Shown: positions 53,132-62,209, counted from the first letter of the stretch. The stretch is DNA of 64,000 nucleotides from Prauserella flavalba (GCF_003202235.1 NZ_MASU01000014.1:186001-250000), one strand, 5' to 3'. Numbers and translations: made by a program. Notes: generated by a model not told the origin, from the sequence alone.

Positions 53132-54202
53132 ATGTCGGTGCCTGCCGAGGAGGGACCTGGCAGGGGACCCCTCTGGTCGCGACGCCTGCGCGATCCCGCC
53201 GCGATCCTCGAGACGGCGAGGCACGTCGCGGACGACCTCGCCGACGGCCTGTCCGGACCACGCGTGCGGGCGGCGGCCAAGGGCATCCGGCGGCTGCTGG
53301 CCGCCGACGGTGTGGGGCTCGCCGACCTCTCCGCCGACCTCGTGGTCGCGGGAACGCTGCCGAGGGACGTCGACACGGCCGCGATGGTCGACGAGGTGCT
53401 GCACACCGAGAGCCGCTGCCGCAGGGCCGAGGTCGTGGCCGAGCCGCTGATGGTCCACGACGAGCTCGCCGGGGTGCTCGTGGTCGCGGGCACAGCCAGG
53501 ATGTCGGCCCTGCGCGAGGTGGCGGGCGTGCTGGTCGCGGCGCTGGAGCGGAGCCTGCTCGAGGAGTCGGCCGAGCAGGCCGCCGAGGCCGAGCTGCGGG
53601 CGCTGCGCGCGGAGATCTCGCCCCACTTCGTCTACAACGCGCTCACCGTGATCGCGAGCCTCGTGCGCCCCGACCCCGCGCGCTCGCGGGAGCTGATGCT
53701 CGACTTCGCCGACTACATCCGCTACAGCCTCGCCAGCCACGGCGAGTACACGACGGTGGCCGACGAGTTCCACGCGATCGAGACGTACCTGGCGTTGCAG
53801 CGCGCCGTGCTCGGCGAGCGGCTGCGCGTGCAGATCAGGGTCGCGCCCGAGGTGCTCGCCGTGGCGATCCCCTACCTCGTGCTGCAACCGATCGTGGAGA
53901 ACGCCGTCCGGCACGGCATCGAGGGCGAGTCCGACGGCGGCACCGTGCACGTGCTCGGCGAGGCCGAGGGCTCGGACTGCGTGATCAGCGTCGAGGACGA
54001 CGGAGTGGGCATGGACCCCGAGAAGGCTCGGGCCCTGCTCGCCGGGGAAGGAGCGTCGACCAGCATGGGCCTCGCGAACGTCGACCGGCGGCTGCGTAAC
54101 GTGTACGGGCCGTGGTTCGGATTGGTCGTGGAGACAGCGCAGGGCGAGGGCACCAGGGTGATCGTGCGAGTGCCGAGGTTCCAGCCGGGGGTCATGCCGT
54201 GA
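53132..54202 (+). CDS. LytS-type sensor histidine kinase
   Basis: 356 aa. An N-terminal GAF-like sensory region (about 20-145) precedes the His_kinase domain with EISPHFVYNALTVIASLV (His165) and an HATPase_c domain (N-box QPIVENAVRHGI, G-box DDGVGM, TSMGLANVDRRL). No transmembrane helices, so the sensor is cytosolic. It resembles the LytS/YehU group without the 5TM domain. Its stop overlaps the response-regulator start by 4 nt, and the operon continues into solute symporters that it probably controls. Confidence 0.9.
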   Translation: MSVPAEEGPGRGPLWSRRLRDPAAILETARHVADDLADGLSGPRVRAAAKGIRRLLAADGVGLADLSADLVVAGTLPRDVDTAAMVDEVLHTESRCRRAEVVAEPLMVHDELAGVLVVAGTARMSALREVAGVLVAALERSLLEESAEQAAEAELRALRAEISPHFVYNALTVIASLVRPDPARSRELMLDFADYIRYSLASHGEYTTVADEFHAIETYLALQRAVLGERLRVQIRVAPEVLAVAIPYLVLQPIVENAVRHGIEGESDGGTVHVLGEAEGSDCVISVEDDGVGMDPEKARALLAGEGASTSMGLANVDRRLRNVYGPWFGLVVETAQGEGTRVIVRVPRFQPGVMP

Positions 54203-54975
54203 GCGGGACACCGGCCGGGCTGCGCGTGCTGGCGGTCGACGACGTTCCGGCCGCGCTCGACGACCTGTGCAGCCTGCTGCGCGACGCGCCCGAGGTCGCC
54301 GAGGTCACGGCCGCCGGCGCACCGCTCACCGCGCTCAAACTCATCCAGAACGGCCAGTTCGACGCCGTGTTCCTCGACATCTCCATGCCCGGGCTCGACG
54401 GGCTCGAGCTCGGCTCGCTGCTGCGCAAGCTCGCCGAGCCGCCGGTGATCGTGTTCGTGACCGCGTTCGACGAGCACGCGGTGGCCGCGTTCGGCATCGG
54501 CGCGGTGGACTACCTGCTGAAACCGGTGCGGGCGGAGCGGCTGGCCGAGGCACTGGCCCGCGTCACGCGCATGGCGCCCGCCGAGGAGCCCCCGCGCAAC
54601 CACACCCCGCCCGACGCGATGGCGGCGCTGCCCGTCGAGTCGGGTGGGCGAACCCGCTACGTCCGCCGCCGCGACGTGCTGTTCGTGGAGGCCCACGGCG
54701 ACTACGTGCGCCTGCACTCCCGCTCCGGGGTGCACCTGGTGCGGATGCCGATCTCGCGGCTGGAGGAGTACTGGGAGAGCGCCGGGTTCGTGCGCACGCA
54801 CCGCGGCTTCCTCGTCGCGCTCGGGGCCGTGCGGGAGCTGCGCAGCGATTCCGTGGGCGGCCTGCTGGCCCACACCGAGCTCGGCGACGTCCCGGTGAGC
54901 AGGCGGCATGCGCGGGAGCTGCGCGAGCGGCTGCTGCGGGCGGCCCAGCGCGGCGAGCTCGAACAGCAGACGTGA
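54199..54975 (+). CDS. LytTR-family response regulator
   Basis: 258 aa. Receiver domain about 8-120: Asp14/Asp15, phosphoacceptor Asp60 in VFLDISMPG and Lys108 in DYLLKPV. LytTR DNA-binding domain about 150-250 (RTRYVRRRDVLFVEAHGDYVRLHS, FVRTHRGFLVAL, VPVSRRHARELRERL). The GTG overlaps the kinase stop by 4 nt. Such regulators bind paired direct repeats and often control uptake of pyruvate or other carboxylates; the symporter genes downstream are the probable targets. Confidence 0.93.
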   Translation: MSGTPAGLRVLAVDDVPAALDDLCSLLRDAPEVAEVTAAGAPLTALKLIQNGQFDAVFLDISMPGLDGLELGSLLRKLAEPPVIVFVTAFDEHAVAAFGIGAVDYLLKPVRAERLAEALARVTRMAPAEEPPRNHTPPDAMAALPVESGGRTRYVRRRDVLFVEAHGDYVRLHSRSGVHLVRMPISRLEEYWESAGFVRTHRGFLVALGAVRELRSDSVGGLLAHTELGDVPVSRRHARELRERLLRAAQRGELEQQT

Positions 54976-54988
54976 GCGCGGGGCAGCC

Positions 54989-55333
54989 ATGACCGGCCGC
55001 AGGGTCACCGTCACCAGTCCGCAGACGCGGCTGGCCCACGCGCGCCGCCGTTATCGCGGCCGCTGGCGCCCCACGACGCTCGACCCCGCGGAGGCACCCA
55101 AGGCGGTCGCGCTGTACCGCGTGCAGCTGCGCGGTGCGGCGCTCGCGCTCGGGCTGCTGCTGACGCTGATCTTCGGGCTGCCGCTGTTGCTCGCCCTGTG
55201 GCCGCAGCTGGTGGACGTGCGCGTGTTCGGCATCCCGCTGGCGTGGCTCGCCCCGGTGCTCGTGCCGTTCCCCGCGATGGTCGCGCTGGGCTTCTGGCAC
55301 CTGCGCCGCGCGGAGCGCGCGGAGGACGAATGA
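54989..55333 (+). CDS. Small two-helix membrane protein, symporter partner
   Basis: 114 aa. A basic N terminus (about 1-45) precedes two membrane helices (about 49-70 and 80-103) and a charged tail. It is the same length as the DUF485 protein at 57180 and stands in the same position, directly before a sodium:solute symporter gene that it overlaps by 4 nt (ATGA). Its sequence does not clearly match DUF485. Probably an accessory subunit of the following transporter. Confidence 0.78.
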   Translation: MTGRRVTVTSPQTRLAHARRRYRGRWRPTTLDPAEAPKAVALYRVQLRGAALALGLLLTLIFGLPLLLALWPQLVDVRVFGIPLAWLAPVLVPFPAMVALGFWHLRRAERAEDE

Positions 55334-57105
55334 TCGTCGCGTTCGCGGTCGCTCCCGTCGTGCTGGTGACCCTCCTCATCGGACTGCGCGGAGTGGCCGC
55401 GATGCGGACCACATCGGACTTTCTCGTGGCGTCCCGGCGCGTCTCGCCGTTGCTCAACTCCGCCGCCGTCTCGGGCGAGTACCTGTCGGCGGCGTCGTTC
55501 CTCGGCGTCGCGGGGCTCGTCGTCAAGGACGGCGTCGGCTCGCTGTGGTACCCCGTCGGCTTCACCGCCGGCTACATCGCGATGCTCGCGCTCGTGGCGG
55601 CGCCGATGCGCCGCTCGGGTGCGCTGACGGTGCCCGACTTCGCCGAGGCGCGGCTGGCGTCGCCGTCGCTGCGCAGGCTCGCCGCCGTGGTGGTGCTGGT
55701 GATCGGCGCCCTCTACCTCGTGCCGCAGTTCCGCACGGCGGGGCTCGTGCTCAGCGTCGTCAGCGGCACGCCCTACTGGGTCGGGGTGGCGATCTCGGGT
55801 GCGGCGGTGAGCGCGACACTCGCGCTCGGCGGCATGCGCGCGGCGACCTACGTGCAGGCGTTCCAGTTCGTGTTCAAGCTGCTGCTGTTCATCGTTCCCG
55901 CGATCTGGCTGCTCGTGCAAGCGGGACCCGGCGTGCGGGACGAGGCCGTCCACCCCGTCGAGTTCACGCACTTCGACCACGACACGGAGATCGTGTTCCG
56001 GGTCGGCGCCACGCTCGACGTGCCGGACGGTGCGCTGGTGGTGGAGCCGGACGGCGGCACGCGGCCCGTCCCGCCCGGCGAATGGCAGGTGCCCGCGGGC
56101 AGCACCGTGGTGTTCGAGGACGGCAGCCCCGTCCCCGAGCTGCGCGGCGAGGCCGCCCCGGGCGCGCCGGGCTGGGAACGCCCGCTGCTCGACCTCCACG
56201 ACGAGGGCTACCCGCTGCTCGGCACGTGGGCGGTGCTGATCGCGACGATGCTCGGCACGATGGGCCTTCCGCACGTGATCATGCGGTTCCACACGAGCCC
56301 GGACGGGCGGGCGGCACGGCGCACCGCGGCGCTCACCGTGGCTCTGCTCAGCGTGTTCTACCTGTTCCCCGGCATCTACGGCGTGCTGGGCAGGGTGCTC
56401 GTGCCGCACCTGTACCTGTCGGGGGCGACCGACAGCGCGGTGGTCGCATTGCCCGCCCAGGTCGACGACGGCTCGGCGGGCACCCTGTTCACGGGGCTGC
56501 TCACGGCGGGCGCGTTCGCGGCGTTCCTCGCGACGTCGCTCGGCCTGCTACTCGTGGTCTCCGGGGCGATCTCCCACGACCTCGTACCCGGCGGGCTGCG
56601 GCAGCTGCGCGTCGCCGTGGTGGGCGCCGCCGTGACGGTGGTGCTGCTCGCGCTTCCCGCGGCGCGCTTCGACGCGGGCACGCTCGTGACCTGGGGCTTC
56701 ACGGTCGCCGCCTCGACCTTCTGCCCGCTGCTCGTGCTCGGCATCTGGTGGCGGAGACTTACCGCGCCCGGCGCCATCGCCGGGGTCGCGGTAGGCCTCG
56801 TCGCGACGGCGGGCGCGTTCCTGCTCACCGTGTCCGGCCCGCCCGTCGACGGCTGGCTGGCGATCCTGCTCGTGCAGCCCGCGCCGTGGTCGGTGCCGCT
56901 GGCGTTCGCGACCATGATCGTGGTGTCCTTGTTCGGCAGGCCGCCGCCGTGGTCCACCGCCGCCATGCTCAGGCTGCACCTGCACGAGCACCGCCCGTCA
57001 CCGTTCGCCGACCGCTCCGCCGTCGCACGTGATCTGGGCCACTCGTCGTGGACCGCCCGCCGTTCGTCTGCCGTTCGTCGCATCACGCGCCGGTTGGTCC
57101 GCTGA
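55330..57105 (+). CDS. Sodium:solute symporter (SSS family, acetate/pyruvate-type)
   Basis: 591 aa, about 13 membrane helices. SSS landmarks: TTSDFLVASRRVSPLLNSAAVSGEYLSAASFLGVAGLV in TM1-2 and TMLGTMGLPHVIMRFHTSP. A roughly 100-residue hydrophilic insert (about residues 200-300, rich in Asp/Glu/Pro) lies in an extracytoplasmic loop and is longer than in standard ActP. The C terminus is Arg-rich. Coupled to the small membrane protein upstream and in line with the LytS/LytTR pair. Confidence 0.9.
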   Translation: MIVAFAVAPVVLVTLLIGLRGVAAMRTTSDFLVASRRVSPLLNSAAVSGEYLSAASFLGVAGLVVKDGVGSLWYPVGFTAGYIAMLALVAAPMRRSGALTVPDFAEARLASPSLRRLAAVVVLVIGALYLVPQFRTAGLVLSVVSGTPYWVGVAISGAAVSATLALGGMRAATYVQAFQFVFKLLLFIVPAIWLLVQAGPGVRDEAVHPVEFTHFDHDTEIVFRVGATLDVPDGALVVEPDGGTRPVPPGEWQVPAGSTVVFEDGSPVPELRGEAAPGAPGWERPLLDLHDEGYPLLGTWAVLIATMLGTMGLPHVIMRFHTSPDGRAARRTAALTVALLSVFYLFPGIYGVLGRVLVPHLYLSGATDSAVVALPAQVDDGSAGTLFTGLLTAGAFAAFLATSLGLLLVVSGAISHDLVPGGLRQLRVAVVGAAVTVVLLALPAARFDAGTLVTWGFTVAASTFCPLLVLGIWWRRLTAPGAIAGVAVGLVATAGAFLLTVSGPPVDGWLAILLVQPAPWSVPLAFATMIVVSLFGRPPPWSTAAMLRLHLHEHRPSPFADRSAVARDLGHSSWTARRSSAVRRITRRLVR

Positions 57106-57179
57106 CGATTCCGGCATTTCGGTGCGCACTCCTACTGTGTCGCCCAGCACTCCCCCTGTGCCGTGACGAGGAGGTCACC

Positions 57180-57524
57180 GTGAGTACCACCGAGCCCTCG
57201 ACCCATCCGCCTGGGCCGGAAACCTGGGCAGAGGTCCACTCCAGCGCGGAGTTCAAGCAGCTGCGCAAGAGACTGCGGAACTTCGTCTTCCCCATGACCG
57301 TGCTCTTCCTCGCCTGGTACCTGCTCTACGTGGTGCTGGCGGACTACGCGCACGGCTTCATGTCCACCAAGGTCGTCGGCAACATCAACATCGGCCTGAT
57401 CTTCGGCCTGCTGCAGTTCGTGTCGACGTTCCTGATCACGTGGCTGTACGTGCGGTACGCCAACCGCAAGCTCGACCCGATCGCGGACAAGATCCGTGAG
57501 GACATCGAGGGAGGCGCGCAGTGA
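57180..57524 (+). CDS. DUF485 membrane protein (YjcH-like)
   Basis: 114 aa. A soluble N terminus (WAEVHSSAEFKQLRKRLRNFVFPMTVLFLAWY) leads into two membrane helices (about 43-63 and 78-98), ending in a basic tail. Classic DUF485, found just upstream of actP-type acetate permeases. The GTG has GAGGAGGT 5 nt upstream. Its stop overlaps the ActP gene by 4 nt. It may stabilise or regulate the permease. Confidence 0.92.
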   Translation: MSTTEPSTHPPGPETWAEVHSSAEFKQLRKRLRNFVFPMTVLFLAWYLLYVVLADYAHGFMSTKVVGNINIGLIFGLLQFVSTFLITWLYVRYANRKLDPIADKIREDIEGGAQ

Positions 57525-59125
57525 ACCTCGCCCAGGGCGTCGAGGGCGGCAGCCCCGCCCTCAACATCAGCATCTTCGCGCTGTTCGTCGTCGCGACGCT
57601 GGTGGTCGTGTTCCGCGCCTCGCGCAACACCAAGACCGCGTCGGACTACTACGCCGCGGGCCGCGCGTTCTCCGGCCCGCAGAACGGCACCGCGATCGCG
57701 GGCGACTACCTGTCGGCCGCCTCGTTCCTCGGGATCGCCGGTGCGATCGCCGTCTACGGCTACGACGGCTTCCTCTACTCCATCGGATTCCTCGTGGCGT
57801 GGCTGGTGGCGCTGCTGCTCGTCGCCGAGCTGCTGCGCAACACCGGCAAGTTCACGATGGGCGACGTGCTCGCGTTCCGCATGCGGCAGCGTCCGGTGCG
57901 CGCGGCGGCGGCGACGTCCACGCTCGCCGTGTCGTTCTTCTACCTGCTGGCGCAGATGGCGGGTGCGGGCGGCCTCGTGTCGCTGCTGCTCGGCATCGAG
58001 GCCGACGCGGGACAGGCCGTGGTGATCGCGGTGGTCGGCGTCGTGATGATCACCTACGTGCTCGTGGGTGGCATGAAGGGCACCACCTGGGTGCAGATCA
58101 TCAAGGCGGCCCTGCTGATCGCGGGTGCGTTCGCGATGACGGTGTGGGTGCTGGGCCGCTACGGCCTGAACCTCTCCGAGCTGCTCGGCTCAGCCTCCGA
58201 GCGGGCGGGCGGCAACGACGCGCTGCTCAACCCCGGTGAGCGCTACGGCGTCAGCGGCACGTCGCAGCTGGACTTCCTCTCGCTGGGCATCGCGCTGGTG
58301 CTCGGCACGGCGGGCCTGCCGCACGTGCTGATGCGCTTCTACACCGTGCCGACGGCGAAGGAAGCCCGCCGCTCCGTGGTGTGGGCCATCGTGCTGATCG
58401 GCCTGTTCTACCTGTTCACCCTGGTGCTGGGCTATGGTGCCGCGGCGATCGTCGGCTCCGAGACCATCAGCAACGCACCGGGCGCGGAGAACTCCGCGGC
58501 TCCGCTGCTGGCCGAGGCTCTCGGCGGCCCGGTGCTGCTCGGCTTCATCGCGGCGGTCGCGTTCGCGACGATCCTCGCCGTGGTGGCTGGCCTGACGATC
58601 ACGGCGTCGGCGTCGTTCGCGCACGACGTCTACGCCAACGTAATCAAGAAGGGCAAGGTCGACAGCAAGAACACGGAGGTGCGGGTCGCCCGGATCACCG
58701 CGTGCGTCATCGGCGCCGTCGCGATCGTCGGCGGCATCCTCGCCAAGGACCAGAACGTCGCGTTCCTCGTGGCGCTCGCGTTCGCGGTGGCGGCGTCGGC
58801 GAACCTGCCGACGATCCTGTACTCCCTGTTCTGGAAGCGGTTCAACACCAACGGTGCGCTGTGGTCGATCTACGGTGGCCTGGCGGTGACGATCGTGCTC
58901 ATCGTCTTCTCCCCCGCCGTATCGGGCACCGAGAAGTCGATGATCACGGGCGCCGACTTCCACTGGTTCCCGCTGCAGAACCCGGGCCTGGTGTCCATCC
59001 CGGTGTCGTTCTTCCTCGGCTGGCTCGGCACGGTGCTGTCGAAGGAACACCTGGAGGAGAAGTACAAGGAGATGGAGGTCCGCTCGCTCACCGGAGCGGG
59101 CGCCGAGAAGGCGTCGACCCACTAG
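57521..59125 (+). CDS. ActP/MctC-type sodium:solute (acetate) symporter
   Basis: 534 aa, about 13 membrane helices. ASDYYAAGRAFSGPQNGTAIAGDYLSAASFLGIAGAIA, LGTAGLPHVLMRFYTVPTAKEARRSV and ITASASFAHDVYANVIKKGK match actinobacterial acetate/propionate/pyruvate permeases such as MctC. The GTG overlaps the DUF485 stop (GTGA). Only about half resembles the 591-aa paralogue, so the two may differ in substrate. A hairpin terminator follows. Confidence 0.93.
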   Translation: MNLAQGVEGGSPALNISIFALFVVATLVVVFRASRNTKTASDYYAAGRAFSGPQNGTAIAGDYLSAASFLGIAGAIAVYGYDGFLYSIGFLVAWLVALLLVAELLRNTGKFTMGDVLAFRMRQRPVRAAAATSTLAVSFFYLLAQMAGAGGLVSLLLGIEADAGQAVVIAVVGVVMITYVLVGGMKGTTWVQIIKAALLIAGAFAMTVWVLGRYGLNLSELLGSASERAGGNDALLNPGERYGVSGTSQLDFLSLGIALVLGTAGLPHVLMRFYTVPTAKEARRSVVWAIVLIGLFYLFTLVLGYGAAAIVGSETISNAPGAENSAAPLLAEALGGPVLLGFIAAVAFATILAVVAGLTITASASFAHDVYANVIKKGKVDSKNTEVRVARITACVIGAVAIVGGILAKDQNVAFLVALAFAVAASANLPTILYSLFWKRFNTNGALWSIYGGLAVTIVLIVFSPAVSGTEKSMITGADFHWFPLQNPGLVSIPVSFFLGWLGTVLSKEHLEEKYKEMEVRSLTGAGAEKASTH

Positions 59126-59139
59126 AGCGGTGCCCAGTG

Positions 59140-59172
59140 AGGCCCCCGGTGCCCGCGCGGCGCCGGGGGCCT
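59140..59172. terminator. Rho-independent-like terminator after the ActP gene
   Basis: AGGCCCCCGG (59140-59149) pairs with CCGGGGGCCT (59163-59172) over a 13-nt loop, followed by TTTCG, 15 nt after the symporter stop. Confidence 0.7.
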
Positions 59173-59238
59173 TTCGCATGCCGAGGTTTCCGCCTGCCGC
59201 TGAGTGGTAACTCGAACGGGTGAGCCTAGGAGGACCTG

Positions 59239-59808
59239 ATGCCGACTGGAGCAGTGATCACCCTTGTCGCACTGGCCATCATCCTGGTCATCGTGGTGAT
59301 CGCACTCGCTGCCCGCCGCCAGGTGCAGCGCAGGCACCTGCGTGAACGGTTCGGCCCCGAGTACGACCGCGAGGTCGAGCACGCGCCGAGCAAGCGCAGC
59401 GCCGAGCGGGAGCTCGCGCGCCGCGAGGCCGAACACGAGCAGCTCTCCATCCGCCCGCTGTCCGACGAGGCACGCGTGCGGTACACCGAGAGCTGGAACC
59501 TGATCCAGCAGCAGTTCGTCGACCGGCCCGCCGACGCCGTGGTGGACGCCGACCGGCTGCTGGCCGCGCTGATGGCCGACCGTGGCTACCCGACCGGCGA
59601 CCACGAACAGCAGGCCGCCGCGCTGTCGGTGAAGCACTCGCGCACGATCGGCCACTACCGCACGGCACACGACGTCGTCGAGAGCCACCGCGTGGGCCAG
59701 TCGTCCACGGAGGCACTGCGGGAGGCGATGGTCCGCTACCGGACCGTGTTCGACGAGCTGCTGCTTCCCGACCCGGAGCACGCGGGCGCGCGGCACCGCA
59801 AGGTCTGA
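59239..59808 (+). CDS. Membrane-anchored hypothetical protein
   Basis: 189 aa. One N-terminal membrane helix (residues about 5-27, AVITLVALAIILVIVVIALAA) precedes a charged, helical domain: RRHLRERFGPEYDREVEHAP, RRPLSDEARVRYTESWNLIQQQF and a YRTVFDELL C terminus. It resembles a common actinobacterial family of unknown function, with RFGPEYDR as a recurring motif. AGGAGGACCTG precedes the ATG. Monocistronic as far as can be seen. Confidence 0.8.
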   Translation: MPTGAVITLVALAIILVIVVIALAARRQVQRRHLRERFGPEYDREVEHAPSKRSAERELARREAEHEQLSIRPLSDEARVRYTESWNLIQQQFVDRPADAVVDADRLLAALMADRGYPTGDHEQQAAALSVKHSRTIGHYRTAHDVVESHRVGQSSTEALREAMVRYRTVFDELLLPDPEHAGARHRKV

Positions 59809-59841
59809 TTTCCGCGCCCGCGTCCGGGCATACTCAGCCGC

Positions 59842-61053
59842 ATGTCCTATGACGTGGAGCGGATCAGGAAGCACTTCCCGGCGCTGACCGAGGGCGCGGC
59901 GCACTTCGACGGCCCCGGCGGATCGCAGGTGCCGGCCGTGGTCGGTGACGCCGTCGCGCGCACGCTGTGCTCGGCGATCGCCAACCGCGGGTCGGTGACC
60001 GCGGCCGAGCGGCGGGCCGACGGCATCGTGGTCGAGGCCCGGCGGGCGACGGCCGACCTAGTGTGCGCCGAGCCCGAGGGCGTGATCTTCGGGCGCAGCA
60101 TGACCCAGCTGACCTACGACCTCTCCCGCGCACTCGCCAAGGACTGGCGGCCCGGCGACGAGGTGGTGGTGACCAGGCTCGACCACGACGCGAACATCCG
60201 CCCGTGGGTGCAGGCCGCCGAGGCGCGCGGTGCCACGGTCCGCTGGGCCGACTTCGACCCGGCGACCGGTGAGCTGCCCGTGTCCGCCGTCGCGGACCAG
60301 CTGTCGGAGCGCACCCGCCTCGTCGCCGTGACCGCCGCCTCGAACCTGCTGGGCACCAGGCCCGATGTCGCCGCGATCTCCGCGAAGGCCCACGACGCCG
60401 GTGCGCTCTGCTACGTCGACGGCGTGCACCTCACCGCCCACACCCCGGTCGATATGCGCGCGTTCGGCGCCGACTTCTACGTGTGCTCGCCGTACAAGTT
60501 CTTCGGGCCGCACCTGGGTTTCGCGGCGGCCAGTCCGGCACTGCTGGAGACGCTCCACCCGGACAAGCTGCTGCCCTCGACCAACGTGGTGCCCGAACGT
60601 TTCGAGCTGGGCACACTGCCGTACGAGCTGTTGGCCGGAACGACGGCCGCGATCGACTTCATCGCGGAACTGGTGCCGGGCACGGGATCCCGGCGCGAGC
60701 GCCTGTCGACCTCCTTGCGTGCGCTGGAGGAGCACGAGGACGCCCTGGCCAGGCGGCTCGAGGCCGGGCTCCGCGCGATCGACGGCGTGGTGCTGTACGG
60801 CTCGCCCGGGCGCCATCGCACGCCGACGGTGCTGTTCTCAGTGGACGGTGTCGCACCCGCGAACGTCTACGCCGAGCTCGGCGAGCGCGGTGTCAACGCA
60901 CCGGCGGGCACGTTCTACGCACTGGAGTGCGCGCGGCACCTCGGGCTCGGCGACACGGGCGCCGTGCGCGCCGGGATCGCGCCGTACACCACGGAGTCCG
61001 AAGTGGACAAGCTGGTGGCGGAGATCGACCGGATAGCGAGCGACCGCGCCTGA
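59842..61053 (+). CDS. Cysteine desulfurase-like PLP enzyme (class V aminotransferase fold)
   Basis: 403 aa. PLP Lys219 in CSPYKFFGPH, His/Asp cofactor residues in YVDGVHLTAHTPVDM, and SNLLGTRPDV. Length and the N-terminal LTEGAAHFDGPGGSQVP, IANRGSVTAAERRADG match the VC1184-type cysteine-desulfurase-like subfamily. The usual RxGHHCA loop of SufS is replaced by APAGTFYALECARHLG, which keeps one cysteine in a different context, so true desulfurase activity is unproven. Single gene. Confidence 0.88.
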   Translation: MSYDVERIRKHFPALTEGAAHFDGPGGSQVPAVVGDAVARTLCSAIANRGSVTAAERRADGIVVEARRATADLVCAEPEGVIFGRSMTQLTYDLSRALAKDWRPGDEVVVTRLDHDANIRPWVQAAEARGATVRWADFDPATGELPVSAVADQLSERTRLVAVTAASNLLGTRPDVAAISAKAHDAGALCYVDGVHLTAHTPVDMRAFGADFYVCSPYKFFGPHLGFAAASPALLETLHPDKLLPSTNVVPERFELGTLPYELLAGTTAAIDFIAELVPGTGSRRERLSTSLRALEEHEDALARRLEAGLRAIDGVVLYGSPGRHRTPTVLFSVDGVAPANVYAELGERGVNAPAGTFYALECARHLGLGDTGAVRAGIAPYTTESEVDKLVAEIDRIASDRA

Positions 61054-61076
61054 AAATTCCCCACCGACCGTGCCGC

Positions 61077-61092
61077 ATGGCCGTTCGGCCAT
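61077..61092. terminator. Short hairpin after the desulfurase-like gene
   Basis: ATGGCC-GTTC-GGCCAT (6-bp arms, 4-nt loop) lies 24 nt after the stop. It is weak, but it is the only candidate before the next hairpin. Confidence 0.35.
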
Positions 61093-61138
61093 CCGGCGGT
61101 GTCGGCGGACCAGCCGATCTCCGGATAATTCTCAGCGT

Positions 61139-61165
61139 GAAAATCGCGCCACGTGCGCGATTTTC
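61139..61165. promoter_or_regulatory. Palindrome upstream of the secreted metalloprotease
   Basis: GAAAATCGCGC (61139-61149) and its exact complement (61155-61165) flank CACGT, with TTGTG following. It lies 47 nt before the protease ATG and may be an operator; its T-rich right arm also fits a terminator of the upstream gene. Confidence 0.45.
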
Positions 61166-61211
61166 TTGTGCTACTGGGGAAATTCCGCCGATCGCGGTGA
61201 ATGGGGAACCT

Positions 61212-62174
61212 ATGCGGAAAGCACGAAGGACGACCGTTCTGCTCGCGTCCGTGGCATTGGCGCTCGCCTCGCTGGTGGTCGGCTCGGCGAGCGCTGAGAC
61301 CGGGGCGGCGCCGCCGGGCCCCGAGTGTCCCGGCGCGGGCCCGGTCCACGCGGCCGAGTTGGCGACACCCGTGCCGGTCGCGGACTGCGGGCTGGCGGGC
61401 AGGACGGTGACCGCTGCGCAGGGCGTTGGCGCCCGGGTGCCCGAGCGGGGCATGTCGGTGACGGTGAGCGCGCTGACCAGGACCGGCAGCATCGACCTGA
61501 CGGTCACCAACGACGACGGCATGGTGAGCGCGACCGCGGAGCACGTCGGCGGTACCCAGCGGGCGGCGGCGCAGGCGGACCCGTGTGCGCAGTCGAGCTA
61601 CGTGCTCATCGGCGGACGCTGGAACCGCACGCTGGCGTGGTGGTACAACGCGAGCACGGCGTCGAGGGCCGGCCTTCCGGCGAGCACGACGTTGTCCGCG
61701 CTGCGCTGGGCGAACCAGAACATGACGCTCGGCGACAACGACTGCGGCCTGCCGACGAACCAGTTCTCCGCGCGCGGCGCCTACCAGGGCAACCACACGC
61801 TGTACGCGAACATCGACAGCGCGGGACAGTGCACGAGCAAATTCCCGAACAACTACAACACGATCAGCTGGGGCCCCACCGACTCGCCGGAGATCCTGGC
61901 GATCACGTGCCTGGCCGCGTACGTCGACACGGGCTTCTACGCGGAGGCCGACATCTACCTGGCGTCGAACAAGGGCTTCACCGACGTGATGCCGGCGAAC
62001 TGCATCGGGCTGGTGGACCTGGAGAGCGTGGCGACCCACGAGTGGGGCCACGCGTTCGGCCTCGACCACGCCTTCGAGACCGACCTGACGATGTACCCGA
62101 CGTACGCGGACTGTGACACCAAACAGCGCACGCTCGGACTCGGCGACTGGCAGGGCATGAACGCCCTGTACTGA
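61212..62174 (+). CDS. Secreted zinc metalloprotease (metzincin, M10-like)
   Basis: 320 aa. A signal peptide ends near residue 28 (GSASA-ET), followed by a ~90-residue beta-rich N-terminal propeptide-like region and a catalytic domain. The zinc motif HEWGHAFGLDH gives ligands His276, His280 and His286 and catalytic Glu277; TMYPTYAD (about 293-300) is the Met-turn. At least eight cysteines suggest disulfides. ATG 61212 is chosen for the correct signal peptide, with GGGGAA just upstream. Confidence 0.9.
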   Translation: MRKARRTTVLLASVALALASLVVGSASAETGAAPPGPECPGAGPVHAAELATPVPVADCGLAGRTVTAAQGVGARVPERGMSVTVSALTRTGSIDLTVTNDDGMVSATAEHVGGTQRAAAQADPCAQSSYVLIGGRWNRTLAWWYNASTASRAGLPASTTLSALRWANQNMTLGDNDCGLPTNQFSARGAYQGNHTLYANIDSAGQCTSKFPNNYNTISWGPTDSPEILAITCLAAYVDTGFYAEADIYLASNKGFTDVMPANCIGLVDLESVATHEWGHAFGLDHAFETDLTMYPTYADCDTKQRTLGLGDWQGMNALY

Positions 62175-62179
62175 GCAGC

Positions 62180-62209
62180 GGAGGGCCACCGTGAACACGG
62201 TGGCCCTCC
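62180..62209. terminator. Terminator hairpin between the metalloprotease and tRNA-Pro
   Basis: GGAGGGCCACCGTG and its perfect complement (14-bp arms, 2-nt loop) lie 6 nt after the protease stop and before the convergent tRNA-Pro. It shares the GGCCACC core with the palindromic repeat family. Confidence 0.7.
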
